Shown one piece after another: positions 25,621 to 32,959 of a stretch of 64,000 bases of DNA. The position numbers were made by a program, and so were the translations under genes. Numbering within the stretch: the first letter of the stretch is position 1; every line of letters begins with the position of its first letter. This stretch comes from Lacrimispora indolis DSM 755 (lineage in GTDB: Bacteria > Bacillota > Clostridia > Lachnospirales > Lachnospiraceae), in contig NZ_AZUI01000001.1 in the NCBI RefSeq assembly GCF_000526995.1, positions 5,250,001 to 5,314,000 of the forward strand. Direction: 5' to 3'. The notes under the pieces are model-generated. The model did no database searches. It worked only from the letters and a program-made list of their open reading frames with translations, and was not told the origin of the DNA.

Positions 25621-26019
25621 TTATTTTATTTCCCCCTGTTGCCTTATATAGTTTCTTGCTGACCGTAAAGCCGCAAAGGTATTTCTGGCTCGGCTTTCCA
25701 GTGTTCTTATAAACTGCTTCACCTCCTGGTCACTGCTCGGCAGGAAATAGCCTCCTCCATCGTGACAGGTAGAAAGTATTACTGCTCCGGCCGTCCTCTC
25801 TCTTGCGATCTCCTTTTGCAGTTCCCGGACATTATCAAACTTAAGGTATGTACATAATTCCTGTGCGCTGATAGCATTTTCCTTTCCTGTCTGTAAAGCC
25901 TCCATAACTATAAACGGTAAGGTTTTGTCAGGTTCTACGGTTGCCGCCGTTTCCTGCATTGGTGTGTGATTCTGGGCTTCTTCCATTAGCCCTGTGCGTT
26001 TTTCTTCCTGCATAGTCAT
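25621..26019 (-). CDS. Winged-helix-like small phage protein
   Basis: 132 residues. Residues about 38-95 look like a winged helix (NAISAQELCTYLKFDNVREL ... AGAVILSTCHDGGGYFL) followed by a basic helix (RTLESRARNTFAALRSARNYI). Proteins of this type precede the replication genes in Lachnospiraceae prophages, in my recollection; function unknown. Its first 50 bases are echoed at 10371-10418. The start overlaps the excisionase-like gene by four bases. Confidence 0.7.
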   Translation of the reverse strand: MTMQEEKRTGLMEEAQNHTPMQETAATVEPDKTLPFIVMEALQTGKENAISAQELCTYLKFDNVRELQKEIARERTAGAVILSTCHDGGGYFLPSSDQEVKQFIRTLESRARNTFAALRSARNYIRQQGEIK

Positions 26020-26216
26020 GCCCCCGTTAATTCATTGATGTACTGATCAATTTTTACCCGGTCCCAAAGAACGCGTTTTCCAACTTTCACCTTGGCCCCA
26101 ATCTCTTCACCCAACTTCATAGCATTATTACGCCCGAGGTTTGTGTAGGCTCGTAACTCTTCCGTATCCATCAAACGGCTTTCTCCTGATACTGTATTCA
26201 TTGCCCTTAGTCTCAT
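26016..26216 (-). CDS. Excisionase-type helix-turn-helix protein, first early gene
   Basis: 66 residues. MDTEELRAYTNLGRNNAMKL is a Xis/MerR-type helix-turn-helix, and VKVGKRVLWDRVKIDQYINEL is the wing with final helix seen in HTH_17 proteins. GAGAGGAAAACAAG precedes the ATG at 26216. It is the first gene of the long leftward unit and is transcribed divergently from the repressor, the normal site for an early regulator or Cro/Xis function. Confidence 0.75.
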   Translation of the reverse strand: MRLRAMNTVSGESRLMDTEELRAYTNLGRNNAMKLGEEIGAKVKVGKRVLWDRVKIDQYINELTGA

Positions 26217-26362
26217 CTTGTTTTCCTCTCTTTCTGTTTAACTTTGTTTAAATAATGATTGATATCAGTCACTATTTATAGTATTATAGTAACATAAATG
26301 TTAACTTTTAGCCATCAACTAAATGTACGCCATATAAAGTTAAGAGCCTAGGAGGATAAATA
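26217..26362. promoter_or_regulatory. Divergent control region (repressor versus early genes)
   Basis: The 146-base gap between the leftward early operon and the rightward repressor. Leftward: TTAACA, 18 bases, TATAAA (near 26303-26274). Rightward: TATAAA near 26331 with a weak -35. The imperfect palindrome GTTAACATTTATGTTAC (about 26289-26305) is a candidate repressor operator overlapping the leftward -35. Confidence 0.5.
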
Positions 26363-27094
26363 ATGGACAATAATGATCAAAACTCATATATTCGTAGAAT
26401 TCAGGGCGAAAGAATTAAAGAATGCATGAGGGACCGTAATATAAAAAGCAATGAACTTGCCGAAGAATTAAACTATACACCGCAACATATAAGTTATGTT
26501 ATCAATGGAAAAAGGCGTCTGACCAAAGATATGGCAATATCTATTGCAGATTATTTAAACAAAACATCTCCAACTAAAACGCAGTTAATAGAAATGCCTT
26601 ACCGTGAACTTTCTGCAGAAGATAAGGAAGAATATGCCGATGATGTTGAAAATGGCTTTGTGGCCATTGGTTATGATGATTTTGATGATATTGATTATAG
26701 ATATTTATTATGTGAAACAGATTGCAAGACTAAATTTGAGCACTTCGAAACACCTCCGCAAAAAGATATAGATACTCTATTAAAAAATGGAATCAAGGCC
26801 ATTCTACACCATTGTGGCTATGACTTAGATATTAAATTATGTCCTGATATCACACGTTTTAAAAACATAAAAAGTAATCCATCTTGTCCATCTTTTGTCG
26901 AGGTGCTGCAGAAGACACTATTAGTAGAAGAGCACTCTAGCCAAATAATCCGCTTATCGGATGGCAAAACCATAGATTTACTACCAGCCGAATTATATCA
27001 ATTATTTCAGGATTATATAAAAGCCATCCTTAGTATAACTGAAAGAGAAATAGAACGTAAAGTATGGTATGATCAGCTCAAATCCACAAAGTAA
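26363..27094 (+). CDS. XRE-family (CI-like) repressor
   Basis: 243 residues, the only large rightward gene in the element. The N-terminal helix-turn-helix (KSNELAEELNYTPQHISYVINGKRR, residues about 28-52) is a typical Cro/CI DNA-binding domain. The C-terminal 170 residues are acidic, with no LexA-type Ser/Lys protease motif, so induction would not follow the classical autocleavage route. It likely maintains the integrated state by repressing the early promoter 150 bases away. The second domain may sense a peptide or an antirepressor (ORF6N and Bro-N genes are in the element). TAGGAGGATAA precedes the ATG. Confidence 0.85.
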   Translation: MDNNDQNSYIRRIQGERIKECMRDRNIKSNELAEELNYTPQHISYVINGKRRLTKDMAISIADYLNKTSPTKTQLIEMPYRELSAEDKEEYADDVENGFVAIGYDDFDDIDYRYLLCETDCKTKFEHFETPPQKDIDTLLKNGIKAILHHCGYDLDIKLCPDITRFKNIKSNPSCPSFVEVLQKTLLVEEHSSQIIRLSDGKTIDLLPAELYQLFQDYIKAILSITEREIERKVWYDQLKSTK

Positions 27095-27200
27095 AAATGA
27101 CACCTAATCTTTCCTTTGATAATTTGCATTTTCCACGGGATTAATAATTAAAGCACTTACCTCCTTGCTCAATTATCAGATTTTTACAAACAAAAAGCGT

Positions 27201-27245
27201 AGGAACAGGCAATCCAAAACTGGACTATCCTATTCCTACGCATTG
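27201..27245. terminator. Hairpin after the repressor gene
   Basis: GCGTAGGAA and TTCCTACGC pair perfectly over nine bases with extra pairing inside. There is no long T run, so it may work as a weak terminator. The rest of 27095-27412 shows no gene. Confidence 0.5.
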
Positions 27246-27412
27246 TTATATCCTCCAAGTTGCGTCCTGGAGTGCTTGTCAATATTTTATATGCTTATAA
27301 ATATAATGCCAGATGGGGAGGGGAATTCAAGCGAAAAGTCTTATTTTAAACACTTTTTTAGACACCATGATACCTGATACACCAATGATCTAAAACTTAG
27401 GATTGACAATTA

Positions 27413-28258
27413 TCAATATTCTTTGAATTCTGCTAAATACTTTTGAAAGAAATCAGAATCCTCACCACTAACATCCCCAAGCCATGTAAACATCATTAAA
27501 ATTTCAATAGACTTCTTTTTACCATTCAAAAATGGTTTGTTTCCAAATCTACTATAATATCCATTTATATTAAATAAATTTGTTCTATTTTTATAGTTAT
27601 ATTTATAGATATGGCCTCTATATGGGTGATCTGATTTGTTTTTGCTACCAGAAGGCAACATATCTACATTGTTATAAAATTCTTCCGTCAAATACTTCTT
27701 AATAGCAACGGCTAAATTTACATTATACTTGATATATGTATCATTAAGCCATGTGGTAATCTTTTCGGAAATTTGAGGAAAGCCAAAGTACTCATATTCT
27801 CTTTTTGTAACTACAGCATGATATTCTTTTATAAACTGGTATAACCTCTCTGTTTCATCTCTTAAACAAGGACGTTTCTTTATCAACTCAGCATAGCAAT
27901 TATAGGATATTGTGCGAAATTCACTATCTTCAAATGTAAGAAGAAAACCAGATGTATTATCACAGTATTTTTGTATGGTTTTACTTACTTGATGACCTGT
28001 TTCGTCATATATTGTCACAAACCATCTACTAAGTTCGGGAGAATACTCTCTAAGAGCTTTCTCATATTTATTTATTCGTTCATTTTCTTCTGCCGAGTGA
28101 TCTTCAGCACCTTCCAAGGGAAGATAATTGCTGAAATATTCAAATATGTATTCAATTGACTTTTTAATGTTGCTTACCTTTAGCTCCATATCAAATTCAT
28201 TTAGATGATCTTCCATTTTTCTTTTGGCTATGTATTCTTCTAATCTTATCATACTCAA
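27413..28258 (-). CDS. Unknown cargo protein next to Kiwa-like genes
   Basis: 281 residues, AT-rich, mixed charged and aromatic. No transmembrane segment, signal or named motif is seen. Notable are a Tyr-rich middle (REYEYFGFPQISEKI; KYNYKNRTNLFNINGYYSRFG) and a Trp/Phe-rich C-terminus (MMFTWLGDVSGEDSDFF). It lies between the repressor and the Kiwa-like pair, in the zone where prophages and satellites keep defence or other lysogenic-conversion genes. A defence role is inference from position only. Confidence 0.65.
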   Translation of the reverse strand: MSMIRLEEYIAKRKMEDHLNEFDMELKVSNIKKSIEYIFEYFSNYLPLEGAEDHSAEENERINKYEKALREYSPELSRWFVTIYDETGHQVSKTIQKYCDNTSGFLLTFEDSEFRTISYNCYAELIKKRPCLRDETERLYQFIKEYHAVVTKREYEYFGFPQISEKITTWLNDTYIKYNVNLAVAIKKYLTEEFYNNVDMLPSGSKNKSDHPYRGHIYKYNYKNRTNLFNINGYYSRFGNKPFLNGKKKSIEILMMFTWLGDVSGEDSDFFQKYLAEFKEY

Positions 28259-28306
28259 CCTCTTTTATAATTAGCATATTTCAAGCAAGGATATTGCATC
28301 ACCTAT

Positions 28307-28320
28307 TCCTGATCTGGTGT
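28307..28320. repeat. 14-bp direct repeat, left of Kiwa cargo
   Basis: TCCTGATCTGGTGT, identical to 30341-30354. The two copies bracket a 2.0-kb block holding the small membrane peptide and the KwaA/KwaB-like genes. Confidence 0.6.
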
Positions 28321-28460
28321 AAGTGTTAACGGCTCCACAACCATTTTATTATCTCTATCCAGAAGTAAAACTTTCCAGGTTCTGCAATCAGCGTGCTCTT
28401 CAGCATTTTACTATAATTCACCCAAGGAAAATAGACGGGGTAGCCCGCCTCTGAGATAAT

Positions 28461-28541
28461 CTATCTTCTTGTTATAGCTATAATAATAGCCGTTACTACT
28501 ATAATGGCAACCGCTACGCCTGCAAGCATCATAATTGACAT
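28461..28541 (-). CDS. Small hydrophobic membrane peptide
   Basis: 26 residues, MSIMMLAGVAVAIIVV ... IAITRR: one membrane helix with a basic end. GGAGATAGCTA precedes the ATG at 28541. The composition resembles small toxin or membrane-modulator peptides. No antisense promoter as clear as that at 11443 is seen, so type I toxin status is unproven. It is separated from KwaA by a terminator. Confidence 0.5.
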   Translation of the reverse strand: MSIMMLAGVAVAIIVVTAIIIAITRR

Positions 28542-28590
28542 TAGCTATCTCCTTTGCTTTTCTTTTATCATATCACTGATAGCAGTAAAA

Positions 28591-28617
28591 GAAAAGAGAC
28601 ACCGGGTGGGTGCCTCA
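28591..28617 (-). terminator. Terminator after the KwaA-like gene
   Basis: On the minus strand GAGGCACC, loop CACCC, GGTGTCTC, then TTTTCTTTT. The stem begins within the stop codon of the KwaA-like gene. Confidence 0.75.
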
Positions 28618-29151
28618 ATCTTTATTACTTTCCTTTCGTGCAATGAAAATGTCATTCGCTACATAATAACCCTTTAACTTATTAATCCTTTTTAATTCAG
28701 CATACTTAATATTTGTGATTACCACAACTTCTGAATTAACCCTATAAGCCAAGAACCCCGCGATAGACCACAACGGATTAAGATATAAAAGGTTAAGCCT
28801 GATATACAGATATCCTATCAACAAAAACATTATAAAATTAACAGCAATAACTCCGTAATCTTGAAAATCTATTGATAGAATAGGAATAATATAAGTCATC
28901 ATATAGCTTATAATTGTATCATCTGGTCGCTCCAACTCAGTAATTATTAATTGCTTTGTTCCAGTACCTCTTAGAATTATCAAAGTACTTAACAGAGATA
29001 CTAAAATACCTATGCCCATGCATATTAAAAAAGCGACTTTCTTTATTGTTAATACGTCGAAAACCGTTTTCAATTTACCAAAATGCAAGATAAGAAGCAT
29101 AATATACAATGGGAAATAAGAAGAAATAAACATAGACATTTTTACTGTCAA
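28615..29151 (-). CDS. kwaA: KwaA-like membrane subunit of a Kiwa anti-phage system
   Basis: 178 residues with four predicted membrane segments (about 9-27, 38-60, 84-95 plus 100-122, 124-137). The segment YIIPILSIDF followed by GYLYIRLNLLYLNPLWSIAGF and a short cytoplasmic tail match the pattern I know from KwaA. In the Kiwa system a membrane-embedded KwaA senses phage adsorption or injection and works with KwaB. The start is unsettled: the frame opens with a TTG at 29151, 18 bases from GGGAG. A plausible ATG with MQNK lies upstream, one base out of frame, so a single-base shift in an A run may have altered the N-terminus. Assignment rests on the partner and topology. Confidence 0.75.
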   Translation of the reverse strand: MTVKMSMFISSYFPLYIMLLILHFGKLKTVFDVLTIKKVAFLICMGIGILVSLLSTLIILRGTGTKQLIITELERPDDTIISYMMTYIIPILSIDFQDYGVIAVNFIMFLLIGYLYIRLNLLYLNPLWSIAGFLAYRVNSEVVVITNIKYAELKRINKLKGYYVANDIFIARKESNKD

Positions 29152-29173
29152 TCGTTTTATTTTGCATCACTCC

Positions 29174-30076
29174 CTAAATTTTATTATCAATTCCTGGTTT
29201 TTCTTTTATTAAGCTCATATAATAAGAATCTCTAGCTAATCTTATTATATCCATTAATTGCCCTTTGTGTTCATAAATTATGCCTTCTCTTGGAACTGCT
29301 TGTATTTCTACTTGTAACTCAAACAACTCTATAGTTTCAACAACGTTACTAAAATTGTCAAAACAATTTTCCAAGTCATTTTCCTCCTTAAGCATTTTTG
29401 TCAAAACCTTTTGGATTCTCATGTCATTCATACAATCTTCTTCAAATAGATCCATATTTATAATTTTATCGGCACAACGAATGCGGTCAATTGCAGTTTG
29501 CGCTTTATTAACAAATTGCTCATTTAAACGAAATATTCTTTCCAAAGCCACATGACTTAAAATTGCAATCTCATCTTCAAATACGATAATATCTATTTGC
29601 CCATCGAGCCCCAACATTTTACTATCGATTCGATTCAGCATATTTCCATGGAATGCAGCTATCAGTCCTTTAGAGTAAAGGCGCTTAAACTTTGTAACGC
29701 GTCTAAACAATTTGATGCTATTACCCTCATTATCTTCAAGACTCAAGCAATAAAAGGAAAAATTGTCTGCTTCTTCTTCTGCGTCTTCCACGTTACCAAT
29801 ATCAAGACTTCCTATAACTTCTTCGAAATTCCCAACATAGTCAATATTGCAAGTCTCGATTGTTCCATCCCTATACCCCGTTGGATTAAATTCTACCTGC
29901 TCATATTCTTGAAAATCTTCAATATAACTTCTTATGTATTCACGCAACGTTCCGAATATAGTAGGATCAACTTCCGGTGAATAAGAAATATATCCCTCTT
30001 TCTTTTTCCTTACAAAATATAGCGCCTGAGTCAAATCATTTTTAATCAACAGTTCACTAACGCGATGCAAATTCAT
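29174..30076 (-). CDS. kwaB: KwaB-like (DUF4868) subunit of a Kiwa anti-phage system
   Basis: 300 residues from MNLHRVSELL (an ATG two codons earlier is too close to the GGGGGG ribosome site). The central part has FRRVTKFKRLYSKGLIAAF, then DIIVFEDEIAILSHVALERIF, which is the DUF4868 signature as I recall it. Downstream are helical segments with an acidic C-terminus. KwaB is the cytoplasmic effector that binds DNA at the membrane complex. It is followed 22 bases later by the KwaA-like gene. In E. coli the order is kwaA-kwaB; here it is reversed. TATAAT lies near 30105 upstream. Confidence 0.8.
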   Translation of the reverse strand: MNLHRVSELLIKNDLTQALYFVRKKKEGYISYSPEVDPTIFGTLREYIRSYIEDFQEYEQVEFNPTGYRDGTIETCNIDYVGNFEEVIGSLDIGNVEDAEEEADNFSFYCLSLEDNEGNSIKLFRRVTKFKRLYSKGLIAAFHGNMLNRIDSKMLGLDGQIDIIVFEDEIAILSHVALERIFRLNEQFVNKAQTAIDRIRCADKIINMDLFEEDCMNDMRIQKVLTKMLKEENDLENCFDNFSNVVETIELFELQVEIQAVPREGIIYEHKGQLMDIIRLARDSYYMSLIKEKPGIDNKI

Positions 30077-30340
30077 AATCATCCCCCCATCGACATTTTT
30101 CTTTATTATATCACACGTCTAATGGGAAAACGTTCCAAAAAATTGTAGATTGCTTTGTCTAATTAGTATAGAACATTTGTTCTGATTAGTAAAATACATA
30201 TTAGTTATGGCTACCATTCATTGGTATAAGTAAAAGATACTCTATCTCTAGGAGGTCTTTTACCCGGATAAAATATGAGAAAAGTATAAACCGGACGAAT
30301 CAGCCACCAAACTGTTACACCTGACTGCCTCAAGACCCCG

Positions 30341-30354
30341 TCCTGATCTGGTGT
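30341..30354. repeat. 14-bp direct repeat, right of Kiwa cargo
   Basis: TCCTGATCTGGTGT, identical to 28307-28320. Confidence 0.6.
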
Positions 30355-30422
30355 TAGGGTCACTAGCATTCCACGAAAAACTTAATTTCAGTCCTCGTGA
30401 CATAAGGAATATTTATTCCCTT

Positions 30423-30521
30423 TTGACACCACTTTGACACCACTTTCTATAAATACTGATAAAACATGATAAAAAGAAAACCACCAGTTTTCTATGAGAT
30501 AAAGCATGATAGACCATGATA
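30423..30521. repeat. Arm-type repeats near attR
   Basis: A tandem TTGACACCACT pair (30423-30444) repeats the pair at 8305-8326. CATGATA then occurs three times (30465-30471, 30505-30511, 30515-30521), with a related TGATAAA at about 30458. These are likely integrase/excisionase arm sites adjacent to the core. The remaining sequence from 30083 to 30422 shows no gene. Confidence 0.65.
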
Positions 30522-30534
30522 AAACCAGTTTCAA

Positions 30535-30586
30535 AGAACATCAGCTTCCCAAGCTGAGGAGGCGGGTTCGATTCCCGTTATCTGCT
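30535..30586 (+). repeat. attR: displaced 3' part of tRNA-Gly
   Basis: 52 bases, the original chromosomal 3' portion of tRNA-Gly with the canonical T loop TTCGATT. It lacks the acceptor 5' strand and most of the D arm, so it is not a functional tRNA. Confidence 0.93.
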
Positions 30587-30595
30587 TTTTATTTT

Positions 30596-30637
30596 ACCCT
30601 GGTAAATGCAAGAATTCCTTGTAAATGCCAGGTTTTT
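30596..30637 (+). terminator. Original tRNA-Gly terminator, now beyond attR
   Basis: CCTGG...CCAGG with inner TGCAAG/CTTGTA, followed by seven T. It would have ended the tRNA transcript before the element inserted. Confidence 0.7.
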
Positions 30638-30816
30638 TTGTTTTTCCCAGGCCCGGCCCCCTCTTTGATTCTGCTGCTGGAAATCCAGTGAACGCTGCTG
30701 TCCCATGAGCTCCGGTTAAGCCAGTGTTTCGGAATATTTAATCAAAATGTCTTCATCTATTTCCGCTGCTTTCCTTCTTTAATTTAAAAAATATGAATAA
30801 AAATTCATCATAATGA

Positions 30817-30845
30817 TTGAAATATACATTTTTATGTGTTATAAT
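30817..30845 (+). promoter_or_regulatory. Strong orphan sigma-A promoter
   Basis: TTGAAA (30817-30822), 17 bases, TATAAT (30840-30845). No protein gene follows on the plus strand before the convergent gene ending at 31109. Confidence 0.7.
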
Positions 30846-30852
30846 TTAGATG

Positions 30853-30917
30853 AATGTTTAGCCACATTCATGTAATCTTTGGTAGGGTCCGACTAAATAT
30901 AGTCGGGCTCTTTATAT
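30853..30917 (+). ncRNA. Possible short RNA ending in a CCGACT hairpin
   Basis: A transcript from the promoter at 30817-30845 would reach the stem CCGACT/AGTCGG (30889-30905) followed by GCTCTTTATA within about 65 bases. The T run is imperfect. I recognise no RNA family. The surrounding 30.6-31.06 kb has no gene. Confidence 0.4.
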
Positions 30918-31064
30918 ATTCCGTTTTAGGGCTCCACTTTCTTTTCACCGACAAATCTCCCCAGCCCCGGGTCCAGACACAAACTCCCATGCTTAAACGC
31001 CGACACGGTCCTGTCTCACATTGAATATTTCGGGAACACGCTCCGGCTGGGCCTCTTCCGGCAA

Positions 31065-31098
31065 TAAAAAACCAACTACCGTATATTGATAGTTGGTT
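31065..31098 (-). terminator. Terminator of the flavin-binding protein gene
   Basis: On the minus strand AACCAACTA and TAGTTGGTT form a perfect 9-bp stem followed by TTTTATT. Confidence 0.85.
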
Positions 31099-31108
31099 AT
31101 ACACTCAT

Positions 31109-31534
31109 TTATAAAGAACCTTTTGCCTCTTTCCAATCAACAAACAGATTGTAGCGACTTGTCTTAAAACGCAAAACGCAGTAGTCTGGGTCTTCCGGTC
31201 CGGTGAAATTATCTTCAAGACCCTCGTACCACATCTCTTTCTTTACATCCGGGTCCGTTAATATCTCTATTGTACCCACCAGTGTGATATTGTGGTCTAT
31301 TGCATTAAAACAAACACTTGCCAAGTTGCATTTTCTAATGCGATCAGACTTATTGCTTTCAAGCCCGGTGCAGAATGTAATCCAGTTGATACCGTCTGCC
31401 TTTGATGCGGATATGGTGGAGGCAGTTGGATATCCATCTTTGTCTATCAATGCCAATACGCAATACCCCTCATTTCCTCCACCGGTCTTTTTAGCAATCA
31501 TTTCTCCGGCTCTAGCAATCATTTCTTCATTCAT
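31109..31534 (-). CDS. Pyridoxamine 5'-phosphate oxidase-like FMN-binding protein
   Basis: 141 residues from MNEEMIARAGEMI; GGAGG lies eight bases before this ATG, while the frame extends to 31606. The split-barrel flavin fold is indicated by YCVLALIDKDGYPTASTIS, then the phosphate-binding region SNKSDRIRKCNLASVCFN and a GTIEILTDPDVKKEMW segment, as in general stress protein 26-type proteins. Such proteins bind FMN or F420 and reduce small molecules; the substrate is unknown. It is monocistronic with its own terminator. Confidence 0.82.
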   Translation of the reverse strand: MNEEMIARAGEMIAKKTGGGNEGYCVLALIDKDGYPTASTISASKADGINWITFCTGLESNKSDRIRKCNLASVCFNAIDHNITLVGTIEILTDPDVKKEMWYEGLEDNFTGPEDPDYCVLRFKTSRYNLFVDWKEAKGSL

Positions 31535-31606
31535 CCCATTTACCTCCTGTTTATCATTTGAAACAAGCATATCACATGAATTAAGACAACAGTATGTCAT
31601 GTTCAT

Positions 31607-31848
31607 GGCACAGTCTAAACTTTTATCCGGCTATTGGGCGTATTATATTCCTGCTTTATATTACCATATTGCAAAAAACTGCCAGCTATCCTTTGTCTTG
31701 GTCACAATCTGCAGCATTAGCCAGCCTAATAAATACCTTTTGCACTTCCTGCAGCAGGAAATTCAATTCTACATCTCCTTTTTTCTGAAATTCCCGATTT
31801 TTTATAACAGTGTTTTTTATGACACATATATTAGAATAAAATGTATAA
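31607..31848. other. Intergenic region between divergent genes
   Basis: 242 bases, AT-rich. It must contain the promoters of the leftward flavin protein gene and the rightward cupin gene. No clear operator is seen. Confidence 0.3.
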
Positions 31849-32313
31849 ATGGTGACTAACCGCATGTTTATTTCCGAAAACTCAAATCCTGATGCTGGTA
31901 ATATGCCAACCTTTCCATCAGATTATGGACCGAACCCCTTTGTTATTGATCTTAACAAAGCGGCACAGCAAAACGATAATTTCCGCTCGGCTTTATGGAC
32001 AGGAACTTATTTACAGGTGATTCTGATGAACATTCCTGTGGGTGAGATCATTGGAATGGAAGTCCACCCTGATCACGACCAGATCTTACGAATAGAGGAA
32101 GGTTTAGGCCTGGTTCAGCTGGGGGCAGATAAGTTCTCAATGTACGGACAATATCTGGCATTTACAAATTATGCAGTATTCGTACCCGCAGGTACATGGC
32201 ATAACATCATTAATATTGGCAATGAGCCGCTTAAAATCTCATCTTTTTATGCTCCTCCCAATTACGAATCGGGTATGGTCCAGAGAACGAGAATCCCAGA
32301 TTCTGCCTTGTAA
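31849..32313 (+). CDS. Cupin-domain protein
   Basis: 154 residues as the longest frame; an internal ATG (MFISENSNPDAG, 31864) is the more family-like start, though neither has a strong ribosome site. A single cupin barrel is visible: metal ligands in GMEVHPDHDQILRIEEG and the second motif PAGTWHNIINIG. The family resembles small mannose-6-phosphate-isomerase-like cupins of Firmicutes. The substrate is not predictable; stress or sugar metabolism are the usual contexts. Confidence 0.82.
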   Translation: MVTNRMFISENSNPDAGNMPTFPSDYGPNPFVIDLNKAAQQNDNFRSALWTGTYLQVILMNIPVGEIIGMEVHPDHDQILRIEEGLGLVQLGADKFSMYGQYLAFTNYAVFVPAGTWHNIINIGNEPLKISSFYAPPNYESGMVQRTRIPDSAL

Positions 32314-32453
32314 GACATTTTTAAATAAAACCTTTTTTTCATACAGCCGGCAGGATTCCACCCGATCTTGCCGGCCACTCCTTTTATGAGCCAAACTCTC
32401 AATATATAATACATAAATAATTTTTCGGATCGGGCATAAATTTCCTATTTCAA

Positions 32454-32489
32454 AAAATAGTTGCTATGGAAACTATTTTGCATTATAAT
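32454..32489 (+). promoter_or_regulatory. MarR operon promoter with overlapping operator
   Basis: TTGCTA (32461-32466), 17 bases, TATAAT (32484-32489). The perfect inverted repeat AAAATAGTT (32454-32462) and AACTATTTT (32471-32479) covers the -35 and spacer, a classical MarR autorepression site. Confidence 0.8.
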
Positions 32490-32509
32490 ACTTTTCAGGA
32501 GGAAAAAAA

Positions 32510-32959
32510 ATGAAAAATATCGATCAATATATTCCCGGCATAAATAAGGGAATAAGAATTTATTATGACAGAGGCCTTCAAAAATATAAAATAGGCTGGG
32601 CACAGCAATTTTTGTTGGAATATATTTATACCAATCCAGGCATTCACTCACAAACCCTGACGGACACTTTTTATGCTGAGAAAAGCACAATCTCAAAAGG
32701 ATTAAAGCGTCTATATGAAGAAGGATATATACGTATCGAATCTGATACATCTGATCATCGTTCAAAAAAAATATATGCAACAGAAAAAGCGGACGAAGTG
32801 ATTAAGCATATAAGACATCTGCAGACCAGACTTCATCAGTCTCTTGAAAAAAATTTTTCTGAGCAGGAATTATCTTATCTGAAATGCAGTTTGGAAAGAT
32901 TACAGGACAATTTACGCGCAGTATTATTGACATCAGAGGAGGACCCGCAAGATGAGTGA
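32510..32959 (+). CDS. MarR-family transcriptional regulator
   Basis: 149 residues. The winged helix-turn-helix covers about 38-95: GIHSQTLTDTFYAEKSTISKG is the recognition helix region and IRIESDTSDHRSKKIYAT the wing (DxRSK motif). Flanking helices form the dimer interface. AGGAGG precedes the ATG. It overlaps the MATE transporter by eight bases. With the palindromic operator in its own promoter, it most likely represses the efflux operon and is released by a ligand of the pump. Confidence 0.9.
   Translation: MKNIDQYIPGINKGIRIYYDRGLQKYKIGWAQQFLLEYIYTNPGIHSQTLTDTFYAEKSTISKGLKRLYEEGYIRIESDTSDHRSKKIYATEKADEVIKHIRHLQTRLHQSLEKNFSEQELSYLKCSLERLQDNLRAVLLTSEEDPQDE

Noticed and set aside
27165..27377. 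70-codon rightward frame after the repressor
   Set aside because: It spans the hairpin at 27201-27245 and has no ribosome site.
30868..31104. 78-codon leftward frame after the flavin-binding protein gene
   Set aside because: It starts inside a perfect terminator and has no family resemblance.
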